Positions 50,113 through 58,701 of a stretch of DNA of 64,000 bases are shown here, in pieces; position 1 is the stretch's first letter, and each line of letters starts with the position of its first letter. The DNA comes from Thioflexithrix psekupsensis. Lineage in GTDB: Bacteria > Pseudomonadota > Gammaproteobacteria > Beggiatoales > Beggiatoaceae. Both the position numbers and the translations under genes were made by a program. Under the pieces are notes generated by a model. The model was given only the letters and a program-made list of their open reading frames with translations. It did not search any database and was not told where the DNA came from. The stretch lies in assembly GCF_002149925.1 (NCBI RefSeq), contig NZ_MSLT01000023.1:310001-374000 (forward strand), written 5' to 3'.

Positions 50113-50376
50113 TTTAATTCTGCTAAAGCCGAACTCAGAGACCAAGTCGAAGCTGAGGTCAGAAATGAGCTTAAAAACAAGATCAAAGATGAACTCAAAG
50201 CTGAAGTCAAAGCCGAGGTTAAGGCCGAGATTAGAGATCAAGTCAAAGCTGAAGGCATACAAGAGCAAATCGCCACGCTTTATTCACTACATCAAGAGGG
50301 AATACTACCCCAAGCAAAACTCAACGAGCGGTTAGCACCGTTAATTAAGCAGCTTAATGAATTGAAGAAACATTGA
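50056..50376 (+). CDS. Short ORF: transposase residues fused to charged helical repeat tail
   Basis: The 106-residue frame starts inside the transposase fragment (MKVVIPPKKNRKEPRPFDK) and continues into a Lys/Glu/Val-rich helix with a 4-residue period (DELKAEVKAEVKAEIRDQVK), then QIATLYSLHQEGILPQAKLN and a short end. The tail reads as a coiled coil and is made of near 12-base repeats. Whether it is translated is unclear; the Met is an internal transposase codon with no good ribosome site. I do not recognise the tail as a named family. Confidence 0.45.
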   Translation: MKVVIPPKKNRKEPRPFDKFNSAKAELRDQVEAEVRNELKNKIKDELKAEVKAEVKAEIRDQVKAEGIQEQIATLYSLHQEGILPQAKLNERLAPLIKQLNELKKH

Positions 50377-50379
50377 TGT

Positions 50380-50490
50380 TTTTCTGTCTGAATCAGAATT
50401 TTCAAAATTGGTTCTTGCAAATTGTTTGTTTTCGGTAGATTTTCTATTCTTTAATTCTGAAAATCCTGAAATTCTGATTCTGACAGAAAA
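50380..50490. repeat. MITE-like inverted repeat
   Basis: TTTTCTGTCTGAATCAGAAT (50380-50399) and ATTCTGATTCTGACAGAAAA (50471-50490) are inverted copies with 19 of 20 positions matching, around 71 AT-rich bases. No ORF lies inside. The same core TGTCTGAATCA(G/A)AAT recurs singly at 12946-12960 and 28014-28028, in other intergenic spaces, which suggests a dispersed family. Confidence 0.6.
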
Positions 50491-50535
50491 GTTTTATAAA
50501 TCGCCTAATTTTACTCCATTTTAGCTTAAAAAAGA

Positions 50536-51039
50536 TTATTTATTGGGAATATCGATGGGTTTTAAAATGAGAATTTCTACGCGGCGATTACGTTGCCGTC
50601 CTTCGGCCGTGCGATTGTCGGCAATGGGATTGCTGGCACCAAAACCTTGCGCAGTTAAACGCTCGGCTAACACACCATGCGCCACTAAAGCCGATTTTAC
50701 GCTTTCAGCGCGAGCAGTGGATAAGCGTAAATTGTAAGCGGTACTGCCGCGATCATCGGTGTAACCGTCAATGGCGACATGACTGTTGGGATATTCGCCA
50801 ATAATATCGACAATTTGCCCAATAACCGATAATGCAGAATCGTTTAATTGTGCCGAATTAAAGGAAAAATAAACCGATTCTAATATTAATAATAAACCGC
50901 GATCCGTTAATACGCTTTTAATGGAATGATGGGGTGATTGACTCACCGTTTTTTGTCCACATCCTAACAATAATAAACCACACAATACCATTATTCCCAT
51001 TGCCAAATAAGGCTTATCATTTCGTGTGTTGCCTTTCAT
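50536..51039 (-). CDS. OmpA-family peptidoglycan-associated lipoprotein
   Basis: The 167-residue product has a lipoprotein signal with lipobox LLLLGC (Cys near residue 27) and an OmpA C-terminal domain: FNSAQLNDSALSVIGQI, IDGYTDDRGSTAYNLRLSTA, RAESVKSAL and the end motif EGRQRNRRVEILI. The Asp and Arg that bind diaminopimelate are present in TDDRGS and NRRVE. It would tether outer membrane to peptidoglycan. It stands alone; tol-pal genes are not adjacent, so it is a Pal-like paralogue rather than Pal itself. Confidence 0.9.
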   Translation of the reverse strand: MKGNTRNDKPYLAMGIMVLCGLLLLGCGQKTVSQSPHHSIKSVLTDRGLLLILESVYFSFNSAQLNDSALSVIGQIVDIIGEYPNSHVAIDGYTDDRGSTAYNLRLSTARAESVKSALVAHGVLAERLTAQGFGASNPIADNRTAEGRQRNRRVEILILKPIDIPNK

Positions 51040-51130
51040 AAGATTTGCCTTGTTAAAAAGTTAATCATCAATTTTGTTAAAGGGATTTGCGTTAAGTATA
51101 GGGGAGAATAAGGACGAAATGATAAAAACT

Positions 51131-52432
51131 TTATTCTGCACCTTTAAAAGCAATACGCCAAATTGTTCCCTGACGTGAATCAGCGACATACAACGCGCCA
51201 TCCGGGGAAACGGCTAAACCTGTCGGACGATAACGCGCTTGGCCGGGCTTTTTGGGCGGCACATCGCCCGCAAAACCATCCGCAAATGTCCACCAATTTG
51301 CGCCCACTTCCCCTTGCACAAAAGGAACAAAGGCCACGTTAAAACCCGCTTGAAAATACGGCGCACGATTCCATGAACCATGAAAAGCCACAAAAGCTCC
51401 GTTTCGATAGGCTTCAGGGAATTGTTGCGCGTGATAAAATACAATAGCATTGGGAGCTAAATGCGCAGGAAAAGCCACCAACGGGGAAAAATAATGGTTT
51501 TCTTCTGGGAGTTTGCGCCCGTCGCCGCCGTACTCTGGAGCCAAGACTCGCACCATTTGCAAGGGATCGTAATAGGTGTAAGGCCAACCGTAATCACCAC
51601 CAGCCACAATACGATGTAATTCTTCTGCGGGCAGATCGGCGTTGGCTTTGGCATCAAAATGGGCTGGCCATAGGCTGTCTAATTGATCGCGTCCATGAAT
51701 GGCCGCATACAAGTGTTGACTGGCTGAATCCCATGCGACAGCAACCGCATTTCTAATTCCCGTGGCGAAATGTTCGCCATCTTCTGGAAAACGTTGTTTA
51801 GTTTTTAACGCAGAAAATTGCCAAATTCCACCGCCAGTGACTAATTGTGGACACGGGCGTTGTCCGGGAGAACCGGGGGTGCGGGTGCGTACTTGGCAGG
51901 CGTTAGAAGGTGCGCCCACATTAACATACAAATTTCCTGCTTCATCAATGGCGAAAGATTTAGCAGCATGACTGTTTTGTACGGGAAAACCACTGACTAC
52001 AGTTTCACGTGCCGCCGTGGGAACTAATTCGTCTGGTTTCAAGGCAAAACGGTAAATGGCGGTGTCTGAAGCGACATACAAGTAATTTTGAAAAAGACCA
52101 ATCCCTGTACCACTGCTAGAACCAAAATACGCAATTTTATCCGCGACATAATCCCCGTTTACATCGCGTAACGCCACGATTCCGCCGCCTTTGGCACTTA
52201 AACTTTGCAAATTCACATAAATATCGCCATTATCCCGCACCACCAAATGCCGTGCATGTCCCAATTGCGTAGCCACTTGGGTGGCCGTAAATCCTTGTGG
52301 CACGCGAATCTCAGCCATTTCTACCGATAAGGCAGGAGATGGCTCGGTTAAAACGGTTGGCTTATCCGTAGCCGCGACCGTTGATGTTCCAAACAGCGTT
52401 AAAATGAAAGACAGTAAAAAATAACAGCGCAT
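51131..52432 (-). CDS. PQQ-dependent sugar dehydrogenase-like protein (sorbosone dehydrogenase type)
   Basis: The 433-residue product has a Sec signal peptide (YFLLSFILTLFGTSTVAATD) and a six-bladed propeller of the glucose/sorbosone dehydrogenase fold: QVATQLGHARHLVVRDNGDI, IRNAVAVAWDSASQHLYAAI with HGRDQLDSLWP, GGDYGWPYTYYD, and YRPTGLAVSPDGALYVADS. The family uses PQQ or a related quinone to oxidise aldoses in the periplasm; the true substrate here is unknown. A pqqB-like gene lies 5 kb away on the same strand, a hint that PQQ may be made. Confidence 0.87.
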   Translation of the reverse strand: MRCYFLLSFILTLFGTSTVAATDKPTVLTEPSPALSVEMAEIRVPQGFTATQVATQLGHARHLVVRDNGDIYVNLQSLSAKGGGIVALRDVNGDYVADKIAYFGSSSGTGIGLFQNYLYVASDTAIYRFALKPDELVPTAARETVVSGFPVQNSHAAKSFAIDEAGNLYVNVGAPSNACQVRTRTPGSPGQRPCPQLVTGGGIWQFSALKTKQRFPEDGEHFATGIRNAVAVAWDSASQHLYAAIHGRDQLDSLWPAHFDAKANADLPAEELHRIVAGGDYGWPYTYYDPLQMVRVLAPEYGGDGRKLPEENHYFSPLVAFPAHLAPNAIVFYHAQQFPEAYRNGAFVAFHGSWNRAPYFQAGFNVAFVPFVQGEVGANWWTFADGFAGDVPPKKPGQARYRPTGLAVSPDGALYVADSRQGTIWRIAFKGAE

Positions 52433-52722
52433 GAGTCAATATCCTTTCCATAGTGTCTAATTTGTCATCAATGGGTCACAGAAATTGTGTCAAATGGTCG
52501 GCTTTTAAAGCCACAAGCCCATGAATCAACAAGCAATCAATCCATAAATGGCATGGCTTATGAATAAATTAAGGGCTTGAAATCATTTTACTTTACCCCC
52601 ACTGTGGCGAATTATGAGTGCTACAGTGTTGATTTGGGATCAGGGTAAATGGGCTTGAACCCTTAAATGGATTTAATTTCAACACAATGCGTTAATTTTA
52701 AAAATTTTTAGGTAAAAAACAG
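52433..52722. other. Intergenic region
   Basis: These 290 bases between divergent genes have no supported gene. CAAGCCC near 52514 and GGGCTTG near 52573 could form the base of a long imperfect stem, but the middle does not pair well. TAGG about 12 bases before 52723 is a plausible ribosome site. Confidence 0.4.
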
Positions 52723-53022
52723 ATGAGTAACCAAACCTTAGCTTCTTTTGTCAACAAAGTCGCAGCCATCGTTAGCCGCGATGACAAACAACGTTATGTC
52801 GTGCGTGTTGATGGTGCGCCTCAAGATGAACCTGTAAAACAACTGATGCCACACAATGGCTTTCGGGCGCGATTACAGAAAATGACGGAACATGGATTAG
52901 AAAATGTGCGAGAAGTAAAGCCATTTTACTATATCTCCACGTTGTCTGGTCATGATTGGCGTGCTAAACGAGATTATTTAATTCAAACCTTACAATCTAA
53001 GGGCGTTCTGATTGGCGCGTAG
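52723..53022 (+). CDS. Hypothetical protein, 99 residues
   Basis: I do not recognise this protein. It is soluble, basic and without signal peptide or cysteine, with a mixed alpha/beta pattern: RYVVRVDGAPQDEPVKQLMP, KPFYYISTLSGHDWRAKRDY and a final helix LIQTLQSKGVLIGA. Codon use matches its neighbours, and an independent promoter region precedes it. It is followed by the rhodanese gene 170 bases later on the same strand. Confidence 0.7.
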   Translation: MSNQTLASFVNKVAAIVSRDDKQRYVVRVDGAPQDEPVKQLMPHNGFRARLQKMTEHGLENVREVKPFYYISTLSGHDWRAKRDYLIQTLQSKGVLIGA

Positions 53023-53192
53023 TTTGGGTTGAATAACGGTTTTTTTTCTGTTCTCCTTGATGTCTTGCCATGTTCGATCTATCAAATGTGCTTGATAGGT
53101 AAGCGTAAATTGACTAATATTAGCGTTTACTTATTTCGCAATCCCTCTAGCCTTCCGTAAACACTTCAAAAAAACATCAAGGAGAATCCATT

Positions 53193-53615
53193 ATGACTCG
53201 TATTTTAATGGCAGTGAGTGCTTTCGCGCTGCTGTTTTCTGCGCATTTGCAAGCAGAAGTGATTCATATCAATAATGCCCAACTACAAGAATTGTTGGAT
53301 CAAAACATCCCTCTGATTGACGTACGTACGCCTCCCGAATGGAAACAAACGGGTGTGGTGGAAGGCAGCCATTTGATGATGTTTTTCGACGAGAAGGGGC
53401 AAGCGGATGTTGGCGGATGGTTAGATCAATTCTCGGCAATTGTGGTGGATAAAGAACAACCTGTGGTCTTAATTTGTCGTTCTGGAAACCGCACCGCTCG
53501 TATTGCGCATTTTTTGAGTGAGCAACTGGGTTATGACAAAATTTATAATGTGCAGTTAGGGATTCGGGATTGGATTCGAGAAGGGTTGCCCACTGTTGCG
53601 CCCAGTGAGCAGTGA
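53193..53615 (+). CDS. Periplasmic rhodanese-like protein
   Basis: Sulfurtransferase-fold protein of 140 residues with a Sec signal peptide (LMAVSAFALLFSAHLQAE) that sends it to the periplasm. The single rhodanese domain has IDVRTPPEWKQTGVVEGSHL and the active loop LICRSGNRTARIA with the cysteine that carries sulfane sulfur. AAGGAGAA precedes the ATG. A role in sulfur transfer outside the cytoplasm fits a sulfur-oxidising host, but this is inference. Confidence 0.9.
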   Translation: MTRILMAVSAFALLFSAHLQAEVIHINNAQLQELLDQNIPLIDVRTPPEWKQTGVVEGSHLMMFFDEKGQADVGGWLDQFSAIVVDKEQPVVLICRSGNRTARIAHFLSEQLGYDKIYNVQLGIRDWIREGLPTVAPSEQ

Positions 53616-53624
53616 TGGGCTTTT

Positions 53625-53656
53625 TCTCGCTCCCGCGCTGGAATGTGGGAGCGAGA
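53625..53656. terminator. Bidirectional terminator between rhodanese and CHAT genes
   Basis: TCTCGCTCCC (53625-53634), 12-base loop, GGGAGCGAGA (53647-53656): a perfect 10-bp GC-rich stem between two convergent genes. TTTTT lies before it on the plus strand, giving A's rather than T's downstream, so termination strength is uncertain. Confidence 0.65.
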
Positions 53657-53683
53657 GAATGCCTTCATTCTAATTAAAATCAT

Positions 53684-56600
53684 TTATAACCCATAAAACG
53701 CAAATCCCGCCCAAAAATAAGGTGAAGTAAAAGGTTTTAATTCGGGATGATTGCGATAGCGGCGTAAATGTTGTAATAGTTGACTATCACTGTGTCCAGA
53801 TTGGCGACAAACAGATTCCATATAACGGACTAATTCCAATTCCGTCACCGTGGCATTGCGTAGCCATTGCTGCGCTTGATGTAACGCAACAGCGGGCGGT
53901 AATTGTTCGCTGCAATGTAACTGGTAAAAGCGTTTTATTAACAAGGCGGTAGAAATATCATTCGCCGCCCATAAACTCACTAAAACCCCCGCCACGCCCC
54001 CTAATAATAAACCATCTGCCACCGTCTTTAATTCACGCCCTAATTCTGCAAATTGATGACTGCTATTTTGACAAGAAGAAAGTACAAATAAACGCTTATT
54101 GGCTAATAAATCATCGTTTAATAATTCATGTAAAGTAATGGCCGTATCAGCCGCTAAATAAAGGCGAGTAGATAAAATGTCATCTAATGGAGCTTGGGCA
54201 TAACAAGCAAAATGTAAATAATTGGCATTAGGGATTGCTTTGCGAATCATGGCACGATTGGCTAATGCGTGGGCTAAAACTTGCTGTTGTTCTGCGGCAA
54301 ATAAAGGACGAATTTGTTCTAATTCTAATGTGGTAAAATGAAGCAAATGCCGCAAAGGTAATGGTTCAGCCACACCTAATAATTTGGCAGGTGCATTTTC
54401 TTCTTGAATTTTTGCTTTTAATAAATTTGGTAACAAGCCAGAATAGGGTAAACGACTGATTACTAAATCTGTTAATGCCGTGCTTAATGACAACAGAGAA
54501 AACACCCCACTGCTGACCACTAAAGCTTGATGATAATTCAGCCGTTGCAACGCTGCATTCATAGGCTCTAACGCATTGATTTTTATTAATGGTAATAATT
54601 GATTTAAAGACTTTTCCAATAAAGCAGGATGATTTAATATTAAACCATGTAAATAATGCCGCACTTCATCTTGATCTTCAACCCATTTTAACAGCTCTGA
54701 TTCTAATAAATGCGGCAACCAACATACACTCAACGTTTCATCTGGCAATACCATTAATGCCAATCCGCCGCGATAAGTCACTGTTAAATAAACAATAGGT
54801 TGTTGAATTAAACGACTTAAACATTTAATATCAAGGCTATTTAAATGAAAAGGTAAAAATTCAGGCAAACGTTTCTTAATTTCCGTCATTAATTCAGACA
54901 ATTGCTGTCGAGCGGTATTGAGCGAATAATCTAAACGTTGAAAACTGTGATTATTCGTGCGATCTAAACGGCGTGATTCTTGTTCTAATAAAGCAATGCG
55001 ATTGCGTAACGCATTTAATGCCTGTTGATCGGTTTGATTTAATTCTGCTAATTGACGTTGTTGAGATTGTAAAGATTGATTAAATAAACGTTGTTCTGAC
55101 TGCTCTAAAATCTCCAATGCCGTATCCAATTCTCCCATTTGCGCTAAGGCATAAGCCGCGCCCGCAGCAGGACGCATATTGGCCGCTAATAAAAAAGGCA
55201 ATCCAGTCGGATTTAACGCGCTTTGTTCTAATTGTAAAGTCGCCATTAATCCTGCTTGATAGGCTAACCAAGCAGATGTCCATGCGTTTTGACAAAAATA
55301 AATATAAGCTAAATTATTTTGACTGATTTGATATTCAAAAGGTGTTCGCGTTAATGAATAAATCTCAAGAGCTTGTTTTAAACACTGCTCTGCTTTTTCT
55401 AATAAGCCAGAATTATCCGTTTGATAATGGCTTAATTCGGCATAAGCTAAACCTAAATTATTTAAAGTATCAGCGCAATTAATAGGCGTATCTTCGGGGT
55501 TAGAAAGGGAGAGAATTTGTTGAAAATAATTAATCGCTGCCATTAAATTAGCATCACATTGTCCTTCTTTACGCCGCATATAAGCTGTGCCTAAACGATA
55601 GCGTAATAAACACCAATCTTGTGGATGATTTTCATATTGAAAAATGGTTAATGCCCCCTGATAACAACGAATGGCCTGCTCCATATTATCCACCGCACGC
55701 CCACGCAAACGCATGAAATAAGCATCGCCTAAATGAGACATGGTTTCTGCCCACATTTCTGGCACTGAATTGCGATTGCGCACGGTTAATACTTGTTGAT
55801 ACAAACTAATCGCTTGTTCAATATTCGAGGTGCGCGATAATTTAACGCGCCATAAATAAGCCGTGGCTAAATTATCTAATGTTTCCGCCCATGCTTGGGG
55901 ACTGCGCAAACGTGGCCGCACGTGTAATGATTTTTGTAATGATTGAATGGCCAATTCCACATAATATTCAGGATTGCAGGCTTGTTGTTGCAGATAAGTT
56001 AAGCCTAAATCATTCATCACTTGTCCCCATAATGTAGGGGAATTTTGTGGATTAACCAGCGTTAAAACTTGTTGATACGCATCAATGGCTTGCACTAAAT
56101 TAGCTTGACGATCACCGACAATGCGCTGCGTCCATACTTTGGCTAAATTCATCATGCTAATCGCCCAATCCCAAGGCTGTAATTCTCGCGTGCGAACCGT
56201 TAAAGCCTGCTCTAATGCTAATTTCGCTTGTTCTAAATTCTCGCTGCGATCTCCTGTTTCTCGCTGCAATAAAACTAAACCTAAATCCGATTGCACACTG
56301 CCCCAACGAATCGTGTCTGTAATGGGATTAATATGGGTTAAGGCGCGTTGATATAATTTTATCGATTGTTCTAAATTCTCGCTGCGTTTTCCTGCTAAAC
56401 GAAAAAAGAATGCTCCACCTAAACTGGCCGCCACCGTCGCAGCAATGCTGGGCGTTTCTTTTAAGGTATCTTGTAATAAATAGTTTAAACAACTCTTTAA
56501 AATATCGTCGAACTGTTCATAATCGGTTTCAATAATTGCCCGTTGATCCAATTGTTTTAACAAATGATAGGCATTGGCTAAATCGCTTAATGTGGTGGCA

Positions 56601-57247
56601 TGTTCAATGGGAAAACGGTCTAAAGATTGGTAATGTAAGGCTTGTAAATAATAGTGAATGGCCGCTTGTAAATTTTGTCGCCGCTCGCCTTGAATGCGCT
56701 CGACATAAACATGGGCTAAATTACTAGAAACAGAAGCATATTCCACCATCATATCCTGCGTTAATAACACAGGTAAAATATCTTGATATAAATGAATCGC
56801 TTGTTCTTGTGATTGATCGCGCTGACTGGACGTATCGACACTCACCGCATTGGCAGAGTACATTTGCAACACCGCCCAAATGCGCGGACTATTGGCTTGA
56901 TTCACCATCGATAAACCGCGTTGCGCTAAAGCCAATTTTTCCGTGCGATCTAAGGGCGTTAATGAATGGGTTAATGTGCTGAGAATGGCATTTAATTCTG
57001 GCGGTAAATTAGGCTGGGCAAATGCCGCTTCTACACCCTCTTGACGACAACGTTGTAATAATCGTTGGGCTTCTCGGAAACGTTGCAATCTGACCGAATC
57101 ATTTTGTCGTTGCACCAATAATGTTGTCATTAATTCTTCCACACTTTCATCTAAAAGTTGTGGATATTGTTCAATTAATTCCCGTGCCTCGCTCCATGTG
57201 TCGGCATGAATTAATTGTTCAATGAGATGACTTAAAGAAAGATTCAT
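53684..57247 (-). CDS. TPR-repeat protein with C-terminal CHAT (caspase-like) protease domain
   Basis: The 1187-residue product is built from about ten TPR-like units of 46-50 residues with recurring NLEQAIxxYQxxLTxxN and NLGLAYxxR blocks (about residues 170-690), then a coiled coil, then a CHAT domain. The likely catalytic histidine is in NYLHFACYAQ and the cysteine in LFVLSSCQNSSHQF, so protease function may be retained; GVLVSLWAANDISTALLIKR and SPYFWAGFAFYG are further CHAT marks. No signal peptide. TPR-CHAT proteins take part in bacterial cell death and immunity modules, but no gasdermin or CRISPR gene is adjacent. Partner and target are unknown. Confidence 0.88.
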   Translation of the reverse strand: MNLSLSHLIEQLIHADTWSEARELIEQYPQLLDESVEELMTTLLVQRQNDSVRLQRFREAQRLLQRCRQEGVEAAFAQPNLPPELNAILSTLTHSLTPLDRTEKLALAQRGLSMVNQANSPRIWAVLQMYSANAVSVDTSSQRDQSQEQAIHLYQDILPVLLTQDMMVEYASVSSNLAHVYVERIQGERRQNLQAAIHYYLQALHYQSLDRFPIEHATTLSDLANAYHLLKQLDQRAIIETDYEQFDDILKSCLNYLLQDTLKETPSIAATVAASLGGAFFFRLAGKRSENLEQSIKLYQRALTHINPITDTIRWGSVQSDLGLVLLQRETGDRSENLEQAKLALEQALTVRTRELQPWDWAISMMNLAKVWTQRIVGDRQANLVQAIDAYQQVLTLVNPQNSPTLWGQVMNDLGLTYLQQQACNPEYYVELAIQSLQKSLHVRPRLRSPQAWAETLDNLATAYLWRVKLSRTSNIEQAISLYQQVLTVRNRNSVPEMWAETMSHLGDAYFMRLRGRAVDNMEQAIRCYQGALTIFQYENHPQDWCLLRYRLGTAYMRRKEGQCDANLMAAINYFQQILSLSNPEDTPINCADTLNNLGLAYAELSHYQTDNSGLLEKAEQCLKQALEIYSLTRTPFEYQISQNNLAYIYFCQNAWTSAWLAYQAGLMATLQLEQSALNPTGLPFLLAANMRPAAGAAYALAQMGELDTALEILEQSEQRLFNQSLQSQQRQLAELNQTDQQALNALRNRIALLEQESRRLDRTNNHSFQRLDYSLNTARQQLSELMTEIKKRLPEFLPFHLNSLDIKCLSRLIQQPIVYLTVTYRGGLALMVLPDETLSVCWLPHLLESELLKWVEDQDEVRHYLHGLILNHPALLEKSLNQLLPLIKINALEPMNAALQRLNYHQALVVSSGVFSLLSLSTALTDLVISRLPYSGLLPNLLKAKIQEENAPAKLLGVAEPLPLRHLLHFTTLELEQIRPLFAAEQQQVLAHALANRAMIRKAIPNANYLHFACYAQAPLDDILSTRLYLAADTAITLHELLNDDLLANKRLFVLSSCQNSSHQFAELGRELKTVADGLLLGGVAGVLVSLWAANDISTALLIKRFYQLHCSEQLPPAVALHQAQQWLRNATVTELELVRYMESVCRQSGHSDSQLLQHLRRYRNHPELKPFTSPYFWAGFAFYGL

Positions 57248-57430
57248 AATTTTTTATCAAAAACAACTCAGGCAATTTTTTAATCATAGGAGAAATGGAC
57301 AAAGACGATGTCGATTGGCGATTACGATCATACCATATCGCGCCTCTGATTGGGTTTATGATACGGTATGACTACTGGTGAATCAATCTCAATTAAATTG
57401 AATCAAAAACATATCCCCATACGGTAGCAA

Positions 57431-58345
57431 TTATAATTCAATCGCCATGCCATCAAAAGCAACTTCAATTCCTTGTTGGGTTAATTCGGCGCGTTCGGGG
57501 GAATTTTCATTTAAAATCGGATTGGTATTATTGATATGAATCAAAATTTTACGCGGCTTTGTTAATGTGTTTAAAAAGGCGATCATGCCGTCTGCTCCTG
57601 ATTGCGGCAGATGGCCTAATGCACGAGCGGGTTTATCGCTCACGCCCACTTGCTGCATTTCGTCTTCGCTCCAAAACGTGCCATCGACCAGTAAGCAGTC
57701 CGTTTGCGCCATAATCGGTGGTAAATGGGCTTCAATTTCGCCTAAACCAGGGGCATAAAAGGCACTTTTGCCCGTGTGAATATCTTGGATCAGCAGACCG
57801 ATATTGTCGCCGGGGTGCGGCTGTTCTCGGTGGGGAGAATAGGGTGGGGCTTTGCTGCGCAAGGGAAAAGCTGTTAATGTTATACCATTTATTTCTTTGA
57901 TAGTAAAAGGTTTTTGGTCTAAAGCAATCGTGTGATATTGTAAACCTCCATTCCAATGGCGCAATAAGGTAAATAATGGAAATCCGCTGGACAGGTCTTG
58001 ATGCACCATTTCTGTGCAGTAAACAGGCAGCGGACAGCCTTCGCGTAGCATGAGCAAACCTGTTGTATGATCAATTTGGCTGTCAATAAGTAAAACAGCA
58101 CGAATTGCCGTGTCGCGTACATTTTGCGCTGGTTGTAGCGCGGAAAATGCGGCTAATTGGCTTAATAAATCAGGTGAAGCATTGATCAGTAACCAATCCA
58201 CGCCATCGCCACTGATGGCGATAGAGGATTGGGTGCGTCGAGTGGCTTGAATCGTGCCTTGACGCAAGCCATGACAATTGGCGCAATTACAATTCCATTG
58301 CGGAAAACCACCACCCGCCGATGAACCTAAAATATGAATATACAT
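57431..58345 (-). CDS. pqqB: PqqB-like metallo-beta-lactamase-fold protein
   Basis: PqqB acts late in synthesis of the cofactor pyrroloquinoline quinone. The 304-residue product has the start [20 protein letters not shown], with the CxCxxC zinc motif, plus [16 protein letters not shown] and the end [18 protein letters not shown], all specific for PqqB. It forms a unit with the 76-residue gene 6 bases upstream. pqqA, pqqC, pqqD and pqqE are not in the window. The gap 57248-57430 beyond its 3' end shows no gene. Confidence 0.92.
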   Translation of the reverse strand: MYIHILGSSAGGGFPQWNCNCANCHGLRQGTIQATRRTQSSIAISGDGVDWLLINASPDLLSQLAAFSALQPAQNVRDTAIRAVLLIDSQIDHTTGLLMLREGCPLPVYCTEMVHQDLSSGFPLFTLLRHWNGGLQYHTIALDQKPFTIKEINGITLTAFPLRSKAPPYSPHREQPHPGDNIGLLIQDIHTGKSAFYAPGLGEIEAHLPPIMAQTDCLLVDGTFWSEDEMQQVGVSDKPARALGHLPQSGADGMIAFLNTLTKPRKILIHINNTNPILNENSPERAELTQQGIEVAFDGMAIEL

Positions 58346-58351
58346 AATGTA

Positions 58352-58582
58352 TTATTTTCCTGTGTGTGGCAACATGACTTGCGTGGCCTGATACACGTCT
58401 AACATACGACGAATTTCTATTTTTTTCTCATGGGGCATGGGTTCAAATTTATTCATCATACGCAAACGCATATCGCCCGATGCTTTATGTAATAGGTGAT
58501 CTAAAGCGGCGATCCATACGAAATGGTCGTCAGGTGGATTTTGTAGAATTATTAAGGCTTCGGTGTCGGTTTTGAATTCCAT
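58352..58582 (-). CDS. Hypothetical protein, 76 residues, upstream of pqqB
   Basis: I do not recognise it. It is a soluble, helical protein with Met-rich and charged segments (DMRLRMMNKFEPMPHEKKIE). It is not PqqA (no short Glu/Tyr peptide) nor clearly PqqD. An unusually strong ribosome site (AGGAGGAGGAG) precedes the ATG, and the stop is 6 bases from pqqB, so the two are probably translated from one message. A linked role in quinone cofactor supply is a guess. Confidence 0.75.
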   Translation of the reverse strand: MEFKTDTEALIILQNPPDDHFVWIAALDHLLHKASGDMRLRMMNKFEPMPHEKKIEIRRMLDVYQATQVMLPHTGK

Positions 58583-58701
58583 TGTCTCTCCTCCTCCTGA
58601 TAAAAAAAGCGTGCTTGTTAATTATCGCGCCATAAGGGGGGAATGGCAATGATCAAGAATGATGTTGGAGGATTTGATGGGAAGGTTGTTTTATGGGGAT
58701 T

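Noticed and set aside
57295-57381. 28-codon plus-strand ORF upstream of the CHAT gene, considered as pqqA
   Set aside because: It lacks the Glu-x3-Tyr pair required in PqqA, the ribosome site is too close, and it is on the opposite strand downstream of pqqB.
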